A program made the translations under genes and the position numbers. 64,000 nt of DNA from Polychytrium aggregatum (taxonomy: Eukaryota > Chytridiomycota > Chytridiomycetes > Polychytriales): NCBI RefSeq assembly GCF_025602895.1, contig NW_026516276.1, forward strand, positions 162,445 through 226,444. The letters run 5' to 3'. This document shows, piece after piece, positions 25,301 to 37,470 of the stretch. Below the pieces are notes generated by a model. The model was not told the origin of the DNA and ran no database searches. It saw nothing but the letters and a program-made list of their open reading frames with translations. Positions within the stretch are counted from its first letter, which is position 1, and every line of letters starts with the position of its first letter.

Positions 25301-27453
25301 ACTTTTTCCCTGGCATCGAAGTACAGCTCTATCCGATCGTGAGTTCCACGTTTCCTGTCTTGCGCAACACAGCACTATCGACTGGGGGGGGGCATGCAAC
25401 AGTCAATTATCTGACTGGACATTTGCTCAAATGGTGGCTCGGATTCAGTGTCTAAGAGCCGCCATGCATCGTACAACGCTCTTACTTGCAGTTTCTCGGT
25501 TCCTTTTCATTCTGCAGATTTTGTGTGCCGTCATATTGCTCTTGATGAGCAACCCATTCAAGTTTTTCTACCGCAGCTCGCGCTTTTGGTTGATGCGATC
25601 GATTGGAAGGATAATTACCTCGGGCGTCTGGAAAGTCGAGTTTCGAGGTGGATATCGAGCCAAGCCCAACAAACCTGTCCGCTCGCCTGTGTGTATTTCT
25701 GATCGTGCTCTTTCTGTATGGCTCCTCGGCGACAGACTTTTTCATCTGCGATCTCCTCAGCTCTATGGTAAGCGATCCATCGCCAGGATTTATTGAATCC
25801 AAGTGTCACACGAGGCAGATCGGTCACAGTCACTAACCACCTCCCGATGTCACAGACCTACTCTTTTGTGGCGCTGGAGCTGATGGCGTGCCTGATTATC
25901 AACAACCCCTTCGACACCAATGGTGGGTTTGCGGATCAAAAAATAGGTTCTATCAGCCAATCTTCGTTTGTCGGATGTGAGCGCATGCTAACCGGCCATC
26001 TATCTTCGGAGCAGCAAGTACCTGCGATCTATCGACATCGTACATCGTGCCGATCATTGCGGGCCTCCCAAGCTTCTGGCGACTGATTCAGTGCATACGC
26101 AGTAAGTGGAAAAGTAAACAAACAGCTGAATTACTTGGCCTCATCGACGCAGCCTTGAGTGGTGTCTCCACACTTCCATATCCAAATATGCTCCTGGGGC
26201 GGTTGCTCCCCAAGTATTGATTGGGCCGAGACGTCGTTTGCAGGATATTACGACAACTCGTTTGCTAGACCGCATCTGCTGAACGGCATCAAGTATTTGC
26301 TATCGCTCTCTGTGATCATTTTGTCTGCAGTCAGCAAGATCCAGAACAGCATAGCCATCCGAATTCTGTGGATAAGTAAGTTGCGCCAGCCAAGAAAATG
26401 CACCACGCTACACCAGCGATCCCGTCACGGATTTCAGCTCTCACCATGATATTGCTTCGCCCTGCGTTATTGGCGTGATCGGCGACACCAGTTTTTGCAA
26501 GCATCACCACCATTTATGCCTACGTTTGGGATACAACCTTTGATTTCAATCTTTTGCAACGCAAATACGGATATTTGCGAGAGGAGCTCGTAAGTAGTGA
26601 GGTGACTGCATCTCTGTAGAGTCGATCGCTGTAGCTTGGGCTGTGGGGCAAGACCGCTCAAGCTCGGTGGCTAATGCTTGATGATGGGGACATTTGTTTC
26701 GTCCTCGCCATGTAACCCCCAGGTGTACCCATGGAAGGCCTTCTACTACTTTGCAATTGTGAGCAACTTTATTCTCAGAATGACGTGGATCATCACGATT
26801 TCCCCAAACAACTGGGGCATATTCTGGGACAGCAAGCTGCTTATTTACTTCTTGGCTATTCTCGAGCTATTCCGGTACGGACCAAGGATGAGTTGTGATG
26901 AAGCGGGCGCAGCCGGCGGCGTGGTATTGCAGAGGAAATGTACATATCGAGAGACTAACCTTGGAGTTCGCTCATCAGTCGGTTCCAGTGGAATTTGATT
27001 CGTATGGTAGGTCAAGGGGGATCGGCCCGTCGGTGTTCTCTTGCGGCATTGCTGAGTGCCATGAGCTTCGCGGCCTCGTTTTAAATGCGGACTCATCGCT
27101 GCCGTTCATAGGAAAATGAACATACCAGCAACATTGGAAACTTTAGAGCAACCAAGGGTGAGACTTTTGTGCAGAAGCCTGCATCACATGGTCGCCGATT
27201 CGCAGTAGACAGCGTCCGGTCGAGCCGAGAGCTTTAGTTTTATTGGCTGGACGATGGGACTTATATGCAGCGATGATGCAACACAGACATTCCTCTCCCG
27301 TTCCGAAGACGCATGGCGCCCCAGCCACCCTCTGCTGTGGAAGACACCGAGGAGCCAAAGGAGTCTATTGCTGAGAGATCAGAAACTCGCAAGTACCGCC
27401 TGTTGGATGAAAAGCCTCGCGCCGAGCCTGTCCCTGATCTGAATCTATCCTAG
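22343..27453 (+). CDS. SPX-EXS phosphate exporter of the SYG1/XPR1 family
   Basis: Twenty-two exons join in phase to 804 residues: 22343-22382, 22599-22982, 23116-23220, 23431-23507, 23689-23961, 24073-24108, 24188-24336, 24474-24519, 24659-24801, 24881-24978, 25123-25180, 25272-25338, 25518-25647, 25736-25767, 25856-25922, 26015-26101, 26244-26375, 26492-26589, 26723-26874, 26979-27006, 27112-27157 and 27287-27453. The N-terminal SPX domain begins MKFGQYLLENAVP|EWQHKYIDY, followed by the Lys cluster KKAIKKIE that senses inositol pyrophosphates. Several TM segments follow (THHFVTWRSGFFLG, IPILFLFLFALNLIIW, SCALYLSLVDNFFPG), then the EXS domain (NPFKFFYRSSRFWL, PSFWRLIQCIRRYYD, WDTTFDFNLL, RRFQWNLIRMENEH). 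XPR1/SYG1 proteins export phosphate or regulate its homeostasis at plasma or internal membranes. An acidic roughly 50-residue tail ends the protein. Confidence 0.93.
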
Positions 27454-27903
27454 AGCCGAAAAGTACCCGATAACACTATGCAAAGTCTCAGAACCACACT
27501 CAGTATCCTTCCATTTGACATGGAATATTAAAAGCTACCTCCGATATGACTGTACCGTTCCCAGCCCTTTCCGTATGAGCTGCAATGTTGCTCCGGCAGA
27601 CACAGAATATCGCATTGTATACAAGAGATTTCATCTTTGTCTACTGAATGGAATATACAGGAGCCATGATTCACAGAGTGGTCAACTGTGCTACAAGCGT
27701 AGACATTACTCGAGGCGGTCGAGCTGCCCGGTTGCGAATGCCACCCGCTTTGGCAACTGGGGCATATGGGAAGGGCATATCAGCAGAAGGAGAAGGAAGC
27801 TTGAGCCGACAGCATCACAATGTAACGTCCATCCGATTGCTCATGGAGCACATGTCCCGACCCGGATTCAGCCGTTAGCTCTCTTTTGGATACAGCTGCT
27901 CAC
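27454..27903. other. Convergent intergenic region, SYG1-like and ERT1-like genes
   Basis: No gene is supported. It contains the 3' ends of two converging genes. Confidence 0.6.
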
Positions 27904-30900
27904 CTACGAAAAGTCCAAGAGCCCCGACATTAGGTTTTGCATGTCTGCATCCAAGGCTATGTATTCCAGCTGGTCAAAATCGATGGCGTCCTCTGGCGCA
28001 GCCGATTCGGCTTGTGGCTGCAGCGGTCCGGGACTCGAGGAGTTGGGAGGCACACTCGATGGAGCGGCCACGGCAGAGGTCGAGGCTGAGTCTAATTGTG
28101 CGGTGCTGGGTTGCGGCGCTCTGTCTGTCGAGCTGATCTGTCCGCTGATCTGGCCGTGACCGACGGAATGGGGTACATTGCTTGCGTGATCGTGGAGAGA
28201 CCTGGCAAGACCCGGGAAGGCAGCAATCGCGCCAGCGCCAGTTGGGATAGGGAGCTTTGCGGCAGAGGATAGCCCCGGCAGAACAGAGTATCGGCCTGTG
28301 TTTGGTATTCCACTCAAGCTTCCAAAGCCAAAGTCAAAGTGCGAGCGGGTCTCTTGTGGAGCCGCCATCAAAGTGTTGACCGTGGGTATCCCCAAGATCT
28401 GTTCGATGGGACGAGGGTCAGTCAAGAATGCTGATGTCGGAAACAGACTTGAGGTTGAGGGATGGACCAGAGTTGATGGTGTTGAGTCGTCCAGGGAGCC
28501 TCCAGCCGAACGCAGGGCCGGTGCGATTGCCATTGTGATGGGCGAGAACCCAAGATCTGGCTGGCCGATCGGTGCCGACAGAGTGCTTGCTGAGCTCTGT
28601 TTTGCGGGCTCGATTTCAAGCTGTGTGAGCGAGGATGCTGTAGTAATGCTCTGGAGGTGCTCGGACGTCGAAGAGCTTGATGTGGCTTGATAAATGGCCG
28701 GACGGGTTGGAGTAGAGCTCTCATCGTATATGCTATAGCCCTGGAAATATACACTCGTGGGGGTTGAGTGCGGCCGCGCGTCTGAAGACACCTCCGAACA
28801 AGGCTGCTGGGAGTGTTGCCCGTCCAGATCCAGGATCAAAAATGTACCGATTATCATCAGCGGCACGCCCCAGTGGTCGTGATGGAATTCTATCGACAAA
28901 TTGGAGTAATGCAGCTCGGCGCCAGGCAAGTTCCGATTTCGCAAGATGCATGGACCAACTCTGACTTCGTTGCTTTTGCCAAAGGATAGCTGTCCATATC
29001 TTTCCCAGTAGGAGACCAGGGAATCTTCAGTCATGAACTCGTATATACCCGTCCGACCTTCGACGACTTGGTCAGGGGTCAGGTGAAGTAGTTGCAGGAA
29101 CAAATGACTGGCTCCATAGATTTCCCCTGTTCTGCGCCACACGGCAGTGGCGATCTTTGCAGATTCTCTTGACTGATGCTGCTGTTGATGTTGCTGCTGT
29201 TGCTGTTGCTGCCAATAATTGCGCACCAAATCGCGAAACCGACGTTCGACCTGGATAAGCTCGGAAATCGGTGGGCTCTTGACCAGGAGACTGAAGACTG
29301 CTTGCGATGTGAGAATGACTTTGTTGATTTTATCTTGTCCGGCGACGGAAATGTGAGTTGCCATATAGCTGCGGGCCCGATTGTATCCAGATTGATAGTC
29401 ATGAGGCAAGACGCTCAGAGGCTCTGGACCACATACGAATTTGATGAGTGACAGTGACAGAATGTCGGGAGTGAGTGAATGAGTGGGTGAGTGAGTGAGT
29501 GAGTGAATGAGTGAATGAATGAATGAGTGAGTGAGTGAGTGAGTCAGAAAAAGGCATGCTGCTTTGATGTGGTGAGCATGCTCCACCAAATCGCAGCGTC
29601 ACATAGTCATCAACTGCGATAGAACACCCTTGTCATCTGAATTTGGAGCGGGGCGATATCCAAGTTGATTTCTTGCCTTCGGCTCAAATCGGATGACTTT
29701 GGAATCAGTGGGATCAAACCCTACCTGCGTCTGGTTGGGCTCGGGTATAATCAATCAATGACCCAAGCATGTTCAGGGTTGTTTGCGATGACAATCCGCT
29801 TGCCGATAGGCCTGACTCGGCAGTGGCCAACGGATTCTGCTGCCCATCGGGCGGACTGGCCATAGAGGGGACGGCAAGTGTAGTCGGAGGAGGATGGGCC
29901 CGAGGCGTCGTTGCGTTCTGGAAGGCCGCAATTTGGTGGGCGAGGTGGGCGAGGTGGTCGATCTGACGCTGGATAGCATTTGAATCGTACTCGATGCTTG
30001 GGGCCATCTGGGTTGAAATGGAGTCTAAGCTCGACCGCAGAGCACAAAAAAGTCCATCCTGCTGTGCGGGCGGGTGTGAGGGTGAATACGGGTGTGGCGA
30101 TGGGATTGCGGACGAGTGAACGACCGAGCCCAGAGGTGAAGCACATGCGGGATCGTTCAAGAGCCGTCCAACCAAAGAGCCGGACATTGGGGAACTTGGT
30201 GTCGAGGTTGCAACGGCCTCAGGCAGATCCTGGGCGGTGGCAGCTGCGGCCAGACTCATCAGACTCGACAAAAGGACCGAGTCTGTAAGCACAGATGGCG
30301 CTTGATCGAACCCATGTGCAAGGGCCGAGGAGGATGGCAGAGGCGACGCTATGCGCGATACTTCGATCGGCCGTTGGATCGAGACAGTGGGAATCTTGAT
30401 TTGTGGTTGCGGCTGCAGTTGCGACGGGCTTGAGAGAGCCGGTGATCCCGATGGCGATTTGGAATTGGCTCGAGAGGGCGGCAGCGATAGCAGCTCGCGG
30501 GACAGCGATCGAGATGCTGGCTTGGTCGAGGACAGCGACGGAAAAACGAAGGACGACTCGGGCTTTGGTGGTGCGGGCCGGATCAAGACGGGGCAAGAAA
30601 GGCAGGCCTTGGTGGTTGGTTTCTTTTGGGGATTCTGGCAGGTTGCGGCAAGCCCTCGTTTGATGCATCGTTGACACGGACGGCTTTCGTCGCAGGACAT
30701 ATGGCCCTTCTGGCAGTTGGTGCATGCCTGACACACCTTCCGTCGCTTGGCAGCCGGACAGGGCCCTGCAGGCGAGGTTGAGGCGCCATCGACAAGCTCA
30801 TCCTCCTGGAGAACGATGGGCTCGCCGATCCGACGCTGGCGAAGCTCGATACTGGGTAGTTTGGAGATCGGCTCGCTGTCCAAGCGAACATGAAGCGTCT

Positions 30901-31318
30901 GGTTCATGCCTGGAGACGGATGCGAATTGCAACTGCCTGTCGAAGGAGCGAGACCTGGATGATCGCCGGAAAGGCCATCCACGACCTGGGTGGCCCCAGA
31001 TGGCCGATCACGGATCCGCCGGTCTGAAGCCGGCCGATCCTGAGCAAAGTGGCTCAGGGCTAGCTTCTCGGTAAGCACCCGGCCAGAGCTGGGTTGGTTT
31101 GGTGTTGGTCGACCAGCCCCGAGGTGATCGGAGGGCGGTCTTATCGGCGGGGATGTCGAAACTGAAGTTGACAGTCGAGGCGATAGGGATCCTAAGACCA
31201 GCGAGCTGGACTGGGTGAAGTACGGCGTCGGGGCCTCTGTTGTGGGAGGTCGAAGAGCGTCGGTTACAGGCCGGTGCAGCAACGAAGGGAGCAGCGAGGA
31301 CGAAGTGGTTGGGGTCAT
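27904..31318 (-). CDS. Zn2Cys6-PAS transcription factor of the ERT1/AcuK family
   Basis: Three exons (31318-29725, 29636-29603, 29413-27904) give about 1,045 residues. These factors bind DNA and control gluconeogenesis and carbon-source switching. The binuclear zinc cluster is C199-x2-C202-x6-C209-x5-C215-x2-C218-x8-C227 (CTNCQKGHMSCDESRPC, then QRCIKRG), with the eight-residue last spacing and RPCQRCIKRGL typical of ERT1. Exon 3 has the conserved DYQSGYNRARSYM block, then after a Gln-rich run the PAS-like core WRRTGEIYGASHLFLQLL and YEFMTEDSLVSYWERYGQLSFG. Long Ser/Pro/Gln-rich stretches flank both domains. The start is the first ATG of the frame before the zinc cluster; upstream ATGs could exist in a further exon. 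The exon 3 acceptor was chosen by phase and homology and is the least certain join. Confidence 0.88.
29469..29544. repeat. Tetranucleotide (GAGT/GAAT)n in ERT1-like intron 2
   Basis: About 19 interrupted copies of GAGT/GAAT lie in the intron 29602-29414. On the coding strand it reads TCAC/TCAT, a pyrimidine-rich tract that may lengthen the polypyrimidine region before the acceptor. Confidence 0.85.
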
Positions 31319-31614
31319 GGCAGGCGTCCCAAGAACCACAGTCGGAGGGCGACGAGGGCGAGTTTGTTCGCAGCGGTACTTGCGGTGGCCGTTGGAGAGC
31401 CAAAATCAGCACAACACAGACACGGAGAGCACCCTAACAGTACTCGACGGGCAGTCAGCCTGGGCCGGCCTCGGTGCTGGATGCTTGAGGGACCGAAGAA
31501 GGCTCTGATAGGCCGTGGTGGGAGGAGAGCGCTTGATTTACGAGACAGCAACGGCAGCAACAGCAACAGCGGTAGCGTGACGCTGATAAGCAATAAGCCA
31601 GATTGTGGATGAGC

Positions 31615-31664
31615 AGAGGATAGAGGACAGAGGACAGAGGACAGAGGACAAAAGACAGAGGACT
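31615..31664. repeat. 7-bp tandem repeat (AGAGGAC) upstream of ERT1-like gene
   Basis: About six copies, the inner ones perfect, of an AGAGGAC unit lie roughly 300 bp upstream of the start codon. Confidence 0.75.
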
Positions 31665-32352
31665 GTCCGGAGGACGCAGTCTCTGTGGGAGTTGCTCTGG
31701 GGCCCGCTGGTCGTCCGAATGCGAGGAGCAGAGAGAGCAGAAGATTCGCAGAACCGGCACCAGATCGGATCACAACAAACGGGTGCGATGGATAGTCTGC
31801 ACTGACTGGCCCGGAGAATGTGGCTACTGCAGACCCGGAAGACAGAACAGGCGAGATCGGCAGCAAAAGGCCGAGTAACTGCCGAGTCGGCGGGGCCGAA
31901 TGCAGACACTGCGGGCAGGCCGTTGTCACGGCTATCTAACGCAGAGTTGGGGCAGCAACGGACGCCGTGATTGGCCCGCGGCTCCGTGTGGGACATGCAA
32001 CGCGGGGAGTGTGGGAATGCGGTGGTGGGGCCGTGGGAAGCCTTGATGTTGTTGTTTCGGATGACGGAGCGCATCCGTTGGGCAAGCGAGATGGAAGCCA
32101 TAAGCGGCCATCCCATAACGAAACGAACAAGTTGTATATGGTGGACGGCATCCTTGGGCACACCGGTGACGGTGGCAGCCTTGCCCCCCCCACCTGTAGA
32201 TCAAATGGCTGTCTCGCAGTGCAGTAGCGTCATGATCGAGTGCCACACATGGTCATCGTGAGGGGCGGATGGGTGTGTATTCATGGCGAAAAGAAAAGAA
32301 AAGAAGGGAGGGAGAGAGAAAGCTGACCAGCCAAGCAAAAAGCGGTGTTCTG

Positions 32353-32358
32353 TTTATT
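32353..32358 (-). promoter_or_regulatory. Probable poly(A) signal of the OSBP gene
   Basis: AATAAA on the minus strand, about 50 bp beyond the stop codon at 32408. Confidence 0.5.
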
Positions 32359-32407
32359 TCAAGTGCGGTGTGTCCTGTTTTGAAATCACCACAGCTGCTT
32401 CCATCGT

Positions 32408-34417
32408 CTACTTGAGATAGGGTTTGCCGCCCTCCATCGACCGAATCGACTCTGGGGTTGCAGGCTCCAACGGCGGTAGCTCAAACCGAAAATAGCTGGA
32501 GACAAAGGGCTCGTTGCGCCCGCGGCTCAGTGCACGTTGTTCATCTTCGAGCTGGCGCTTCAGTTTCGTCGCCGTCTGGAAGTCCTCCTCCAGCATGGCA
32601 CTCGTAACGCCTCCCCAAACTCGCTGCGATTCAAGCGGGTCCTGATCGCCAATAGGCTTGACAATCTTCCTGGCCACTTCGGACTCGGTCATGTCGAAGA
32701 GCAGGGTGTCGTGCTGACACAAAGATCCGTTAGGAGCAGATACATTCCTGTGTGTCTGCCGGTGCGATCCGCTATCGAACATGCTGGCGGCATCAACAAA
32801 GCAGCCGGGCGAGTCCTTCACTTACATCCTCGCCGGTCTTTCGGAAGTAGACTCTTCCGTTCCACTGTCCCGACACCGTAGCCAGGACCAGTGATTCGGG
32901 GATTTTCGCAAGCTTCTCACTTTCTTTTCGCTCTTTCTCTGTCAGGCCCTCGTCCGCCTTGTAGTCGTGCCGGAAGATCTTGCCCTCAATCGCAAACTTG
33001 GGGCGTCCAAAAAAGGGCTCGGGCTTGTACTCTAGTACGGCCTTGAGCCCCGTTTTGGGGCACACGATCACGGTCGTTTCCGAAACGGTGATGTATAGCG
33101 AGCCCGTAATGAACCCCGCCACCGAGGCCCACGGGTGAGTCAGCAGATACTCCTCGTCTCGCTTGGTCAGCGTCACATAGATGCCGTGGTTGCATTCACC
33201 GGGTCCAACTTTGAGCTCTATGGCAGGCCAGCGAGGGCAGTCATGGGTTAGTTGCGACGGGGGCGTAGCGCGTGGGGGTGGTTGATCCAGCAACATCGAT
33301 GCAACACCCAGCGACAAATCACGAGCAGATGCAGGGTCTCGCCAGCGGATGCTGGAATAATGCAGACACATACGAGTGCCGGTGAACCGAGCCATGATTT
33401 GATCGAGCCCTCGTATGACCACGCCCTTCTCTGGGCAATCGTAATAATACGCGCACACAGGGGGATGGTGGGAGATCTGCTCCTGAATTCCCTGCACCGT
33501 TACGTGTTTGGGCTCCACGACGCCGTTGTGGCCTGGGGGCTGGGCGACCAGAGTCCTCCATTCACACAGGAAGCGCTCGCCGAGAATCGGATTGAAGGGC
33601 TTGCACATCGTATTGGTCTATGGCCGAAGCAGTTAGTCGCAGATCTGGACTTACCCACTGCAACAGCCCCCTGCAGCCACGTACCTTCCACTTTGTGTCT
33701 TTGGAATACCACCATCGAACAACACCCAGGAATCGGTCCAGGCTGTCCTCTGGATCGCTGAGGCTATAGACACAAGAACAAGGCATATGTGAACAGTTAG
33801 CTTCCCTCGGCAGCAGCTCGATGGGCGGTGCATAGCAGCCAGCGCTGTACCTTGCCATGAGATCTGGGCGATCGTTGTAATTCTAATGCAGGCAGCGGTC
33901 AAGTTAGCCCTGGCGCAACGATCAGGAGCGTCTGGTTCGTGCATCGCATTGATGACGACAAAGCATCCGCCATCAGATACCACACCCGGGATGCAGAGTA
34001 TACAAGTTGCCGCAACCGACCCAGAACTCCAGCTGCGACATGGGGTGCAGTAGATTGGTTGGAAGGGACAGGCGGCTGTATTTGGCAAATGGTCAGCTGG
34101 ATGTGCTGCTGGTGAGCATGAACCGTAGCCCATGGTTCAGCTACGAACGACGAATGCTTCAGCCATGACGACGAGTGCTTCGGCTGCCGCTCCTCGACTT
34201 ACGTCGACACAAGATCCTTGGCGCTCTTGAACCGCAACAGCATCTTGAGCACCCAGGCGATGGTCGAAGTGCCCTTCTCATAGTCGAGCTGGTCGGTGCT
34301 TGGCGGCTGAGGACCAGCTCCGAGCTTCTTGATGGCATCAGTAGCGTCCTCGATGACCAGGGTCTTTTCAACCCGAGTCTCGAGGCTGTCCGTTGACGAG
34401 ATCTTGTGAGGCGGCAT
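32408..34417 (-). CDS. Oxysterol-binding protein, short Osh4/Kes1 type
   Basis: Seven exons (34417-34203, 34075-34021, 33882-33851, 33763-33685, 33617-33374, 33217-32826, 32713-32408) join in phase to 440 residues, the length of the lipid-binding domain alone. There is no PH, ankyrin or FFAT region, so this is the short Kes1-like class, which exchanges sterol for PI4P between ER and Golgi membranes. The family signature EQISHHPP is intact, preceded by KPFNPILGERFLCEW and an early RLSLPTNLLHPMSQLEFW|NYNDRPDL block. Later landmarks are ITGSLYITV, KAVLEYKPEPFFG and SGQWNGRVYF. The C-terminal helix region (LEEDFQTATKLKRQLEDEQR, then RYF-like SSYFRFE) is also typical. The start at 34417 precedes exon 1 with no upstream in-frame alternative that improves homology. 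Confidence 0.93.
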
Positions 34418-35386
34418 CGACGAGGGGCAATTTGGATAGAGCGGGCAGCGGCAAGAAAAGCCGGCGGGCCATTTTGTAGCCGCCTGGGCCATCGCCATCC
34501 CGGGTTCCCTGTCCTCCGTTTTTTTCGTCGCTGGTGTATTGTGCGAATCCGCGGAGAAATGGCGCTGGCGCAGCAGGCGCAGAGCAATAGCGTTTCCTGG
34601 CCGCCCGTGGGCTTGTTGGACTGATTCCCTGGGACAGACGCCCAGGAGAGGATGTGACCCCAATTGGCTGTTCATGGGCCGAGTCATTTTTCCGCACATC
34701 ATGGCCGCTCCCAACCCACCACGCCTTGCACCCAGAGCTGATCGATGCTTCGAGATACTTCCCGACATGGAGCCGATGCCACATGGAGTTCGTGTGTGTA
34801 TCGAACCAGACCGACCGCTTTCTCAGAGCTGCCGACTTGCTGCGAGGCAATCCATGCACGTCGGGAGATGGAGATTCCGTCGCATGGACGATTCTCACAT
34901 GCCCAGAGCGAATCGGACAGTGTCATTTGCGTCCGTTTACAATTCAATGCCGCTTGGTGTTGGCTTGGGGAGGGGGGGAAGCACAGTCTTGAGATGCCAT
35001 ATGGATTCGGCCCTTTGTGCAGCTCTGGGATTTCTCGATGTCAAGGAGTTGGTCCCGAACCATTCCCTCGCCGTGAGTTCTGGGTCCTGGACGTCTCTGG
35101 TGGTGGTGGGGCTGCTCAGGGCATTTGGCAACCTGTATCTGTGGGCTCAATGGACTTCCCTTCCCTTCCCTTCCCCCCTTTACTTCCACCGGACACTCGC
35201 AAACGCAACCACAATATCAGTCTCCTTGGACACGCTGGTTGGCCACGATGAATCGGGGTGTATTCTGGACCCAGAAAATGCAATGTCTCGTTTCGTTTTG
35301 GGAATGCTGAGTCTCGCTTCGGCAAAGGCCGTGTATTCGTAAGCGGCCGCACTGCAATTGGCGTACTTTGGCTTTGAGAATATGCT
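34418..35386. other. Intergenic between OSBP and mitochondrial carrier
   Basis: No gene is supported despite a 267-codon open frame on the + strand, which has no recognisable domain and no exon signals. The left part should be the OSBP promoter and the right part the carrier 3' UTR. Confidence 0.5.
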
Positions 35387-36777
35387 TCAAGTCGAGGATA
35401 GAGGCCGAGGCCTGTTGTCGATGAATCGGTTCTCCGAGGATTGCCGTTGCTCCAGCCAGCCGGCTCGCCAGTCCTTTAGCATGTCATACATGGTGATCGT
35501 GATGGCTACACTCGGCATAACCCAGAGGATGCGGGCGGCCATGCCCTTCGTGAAGGCCTTCCAGCCACCCTCCTGGACCCACATTGTTCGCGCCACCGTC
35601 CAGGCCGAGGTGCCGTCGACTTGCACTCGGGTCTTGACGACGTCGGCGATGTTGCTGATGGCGCCGGCTAGCGCACCGGAGCCTGCCGCGCATGCCAAGT
35701 AGACAGAGAAGGGCAGAGGCGGCTGCGCCGTGGTGCTTCCGCTCTGCACTTTGGATCCGGTAGAGATATCCGGGTGGCCCAGGGCTCGATGCGCAACAAT
35801 CTTGAGCTGCTCATATGTCACAAAATAGCTCACCTACCAAAGGGTTAGAGAGTAGACAGCCTTGATGAGTCCATCTGCACCGGCGGTACATTAACGCAAC
35901 GGCTACGCCCGCAGAGCATCGATGCGGGCTGGAGAAAGGCACCCGTAGCTCAGACTATCGTTTCTGGGCTTTGATCGATTTCTCCCGAACCCACCGTGTA
36001 TGGCATGAACACGGCCAGGCTGAGCCAATAGCCCCGGAAGAAGGCCGCAGCTCCTCCTGTTCTATAGATGGAGCGGGCCAGAGATAGAGTCGACTCGGCC
36101 GGTGCCGACGGAGCCCGAAGCACACTGACTTGCTGCTTGTTCTTCATGATCTCCATGGGGGTCCTGGGCGGCGTTTCGAAGACGAGTCTAGTCAATGGCG
36201 ATCTGTTACAAACGCACGGCCCATTAACGAGGCCGGGCCCCAAATTATCGATCATTTGAGGGACGATACTTTGTCGCTCTATCTCCTGTGCTGTGTCGCT
36301 CTATCCTCATCGGGCCTGGCTGCCCATCAACTGCGGATGGTGTCGTCTGATAGAGGGCCAGACGACAAACGGCGTAAGACCCAAAGCCGGGCTCATTCGG
36401 ACCTGAACTTACCACAACAGACCACTGAGCCCCTCTGCTGTTGCTGCCGAAGCGGCATGCACCAGAATCGACTCGCCGCCGCCACGGCCGTACCATGAAC
36501 CAAGCCTATGCTTGAGGGCGTCGTACGTAGTCAAGTACACCGTGAGGGCTGGAACGGAGAATATCAACGAGACGCCAAGACCTCGGTACAGCGACAGATT
36601 GGCATTGGACCGTAAGTAGGATGCGAGCCCAGGCGCTCCAGAGGAAATATGCTGCGAATATTGGATGCGAGTTTTGATCGTGTCCAGCGGATGAGTTAAC
36701 GAGCGAGTGGTGATGGCGGCTGTCGACGAGAAGAGGATGTTGGCTGTCGTTTCGTTTTCCAAGACCCAGGCGAGCAT
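35387..36777 (-). CDS. Mitochondrial carrier family protein (SLC25)
   Basis: Three exons (36777-36413, 36163-35995, 35833-35387) join in phase to 326 residues, normal for the six-helix SLC25 fold. Each of the three repeats shows its signature: HPLDTIKTRI in repeat 1, TPMEIMKNKQQV in repeat 2 (created by the first splice) and NIADVVKTRVQV in repeat 3, where the usual Pro is replaced by Ile. GLGVSLIFSVPALTVYLTTYD and GMAARILWVMPSVAITITMYD are the even-numbered helices. The second half of repeat 2 carries GYWLSLAVFMPYTV|SYFVTYE. Carriers move metabolites across the inner mitochondrial membrane. The general pattern recalls SLC25A44/A38-like members, but the substrate cannot be assigned from these motifs. 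Confidence 0.88.
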
Positions 36778-37470
36778 GGCGACGGATATTCGAGGGACGG
36801 GCTTGATGGGAACGCTTCCCGGCAGCCTTTGGTTTTTGACCAGCGCTGTACGGAAGCGGGGGTTTGCACCGAGATCAAGATATCGGTGGGGTTTTTCCGA
36901 GGATCAAAGTCAAAACACGGATTGCGCATCAGCGGGCTCTCCAGACGATGACTCTCCACGCCCCCTCAAGCCAGCAATCGCCCACAAACGAGAGCGGCGA
37001 CACCTTCTCTTCGGGCCAGCGGGCCCGCTAAATAGCTGCGCTGGAGTGGCCGCACTCGTAACGAGTGGCTGGCCGTTTTCTATCGACTACCCGTTCTGCC
37101 CGTCGTATTGCCCACCGAGGACAATGAGCGAGATGCCGTCTCGGACATGCTTGCACTGAATCGGCAGCCGCAGCGAATCTGTCGCCCAACAACGATCCAT
37201 CTGATTGCTTGCATCAAACGAGCCACACGACACTCGCCGCTCGTCGCCCCCCCCCCGAGCACCATGCGGCCACCAAAGAGCCCTGCATCGGCGTTGGCCA
37301 GGGTGTGTCGGCGTGACGGCGCTGACTGGCACGGGGCGGGTGTTCAGGTCCTGGGTGGTTTTTTTCGCTTGCAACGCGCCTGGTCCCCAGACCGGCATCG
37401 CAAGCATCATCGACCCTCTTCAGGCCGCCATCGCATCTCCAGGCTGCCGACCACACCCTCCGCACCCAAG
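36778..37470. other. Divergent upstream region, carrier and CBM48 gene
   Basis: No gene is supported. The two flanking genes start head to head across 693 bp. A C-tract (about 37247-37255) is present. Confidence 0.55.

Larger units (their letters stand above)
31319..32407. other. Intergenic upstream of ERT1-like gene
   Basis: About 1.1 kb with overlapping open frames on both strands but no family resemblance. It includes a short tandem repeat and, at the right end, the 3' flank of the OSBP gene. It is probably the long promoter and 5' UTR of the regulator. Confidence 0.55.

Noticed and set aside
29469-29544. Tetranucleotide array as a coding Ser/His-Thr repeat
   Set aside because: It is open in one frame, but homology of flanking segments and splice phase place it inside intron 2 of the ERT1-like gene.
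34539-35342. 267-codon + strand frame between OSBP and the carrier
   Set aside because: It has no homology, promoter-like context and biased composition; most likely chance openness in GC-rich DNA.
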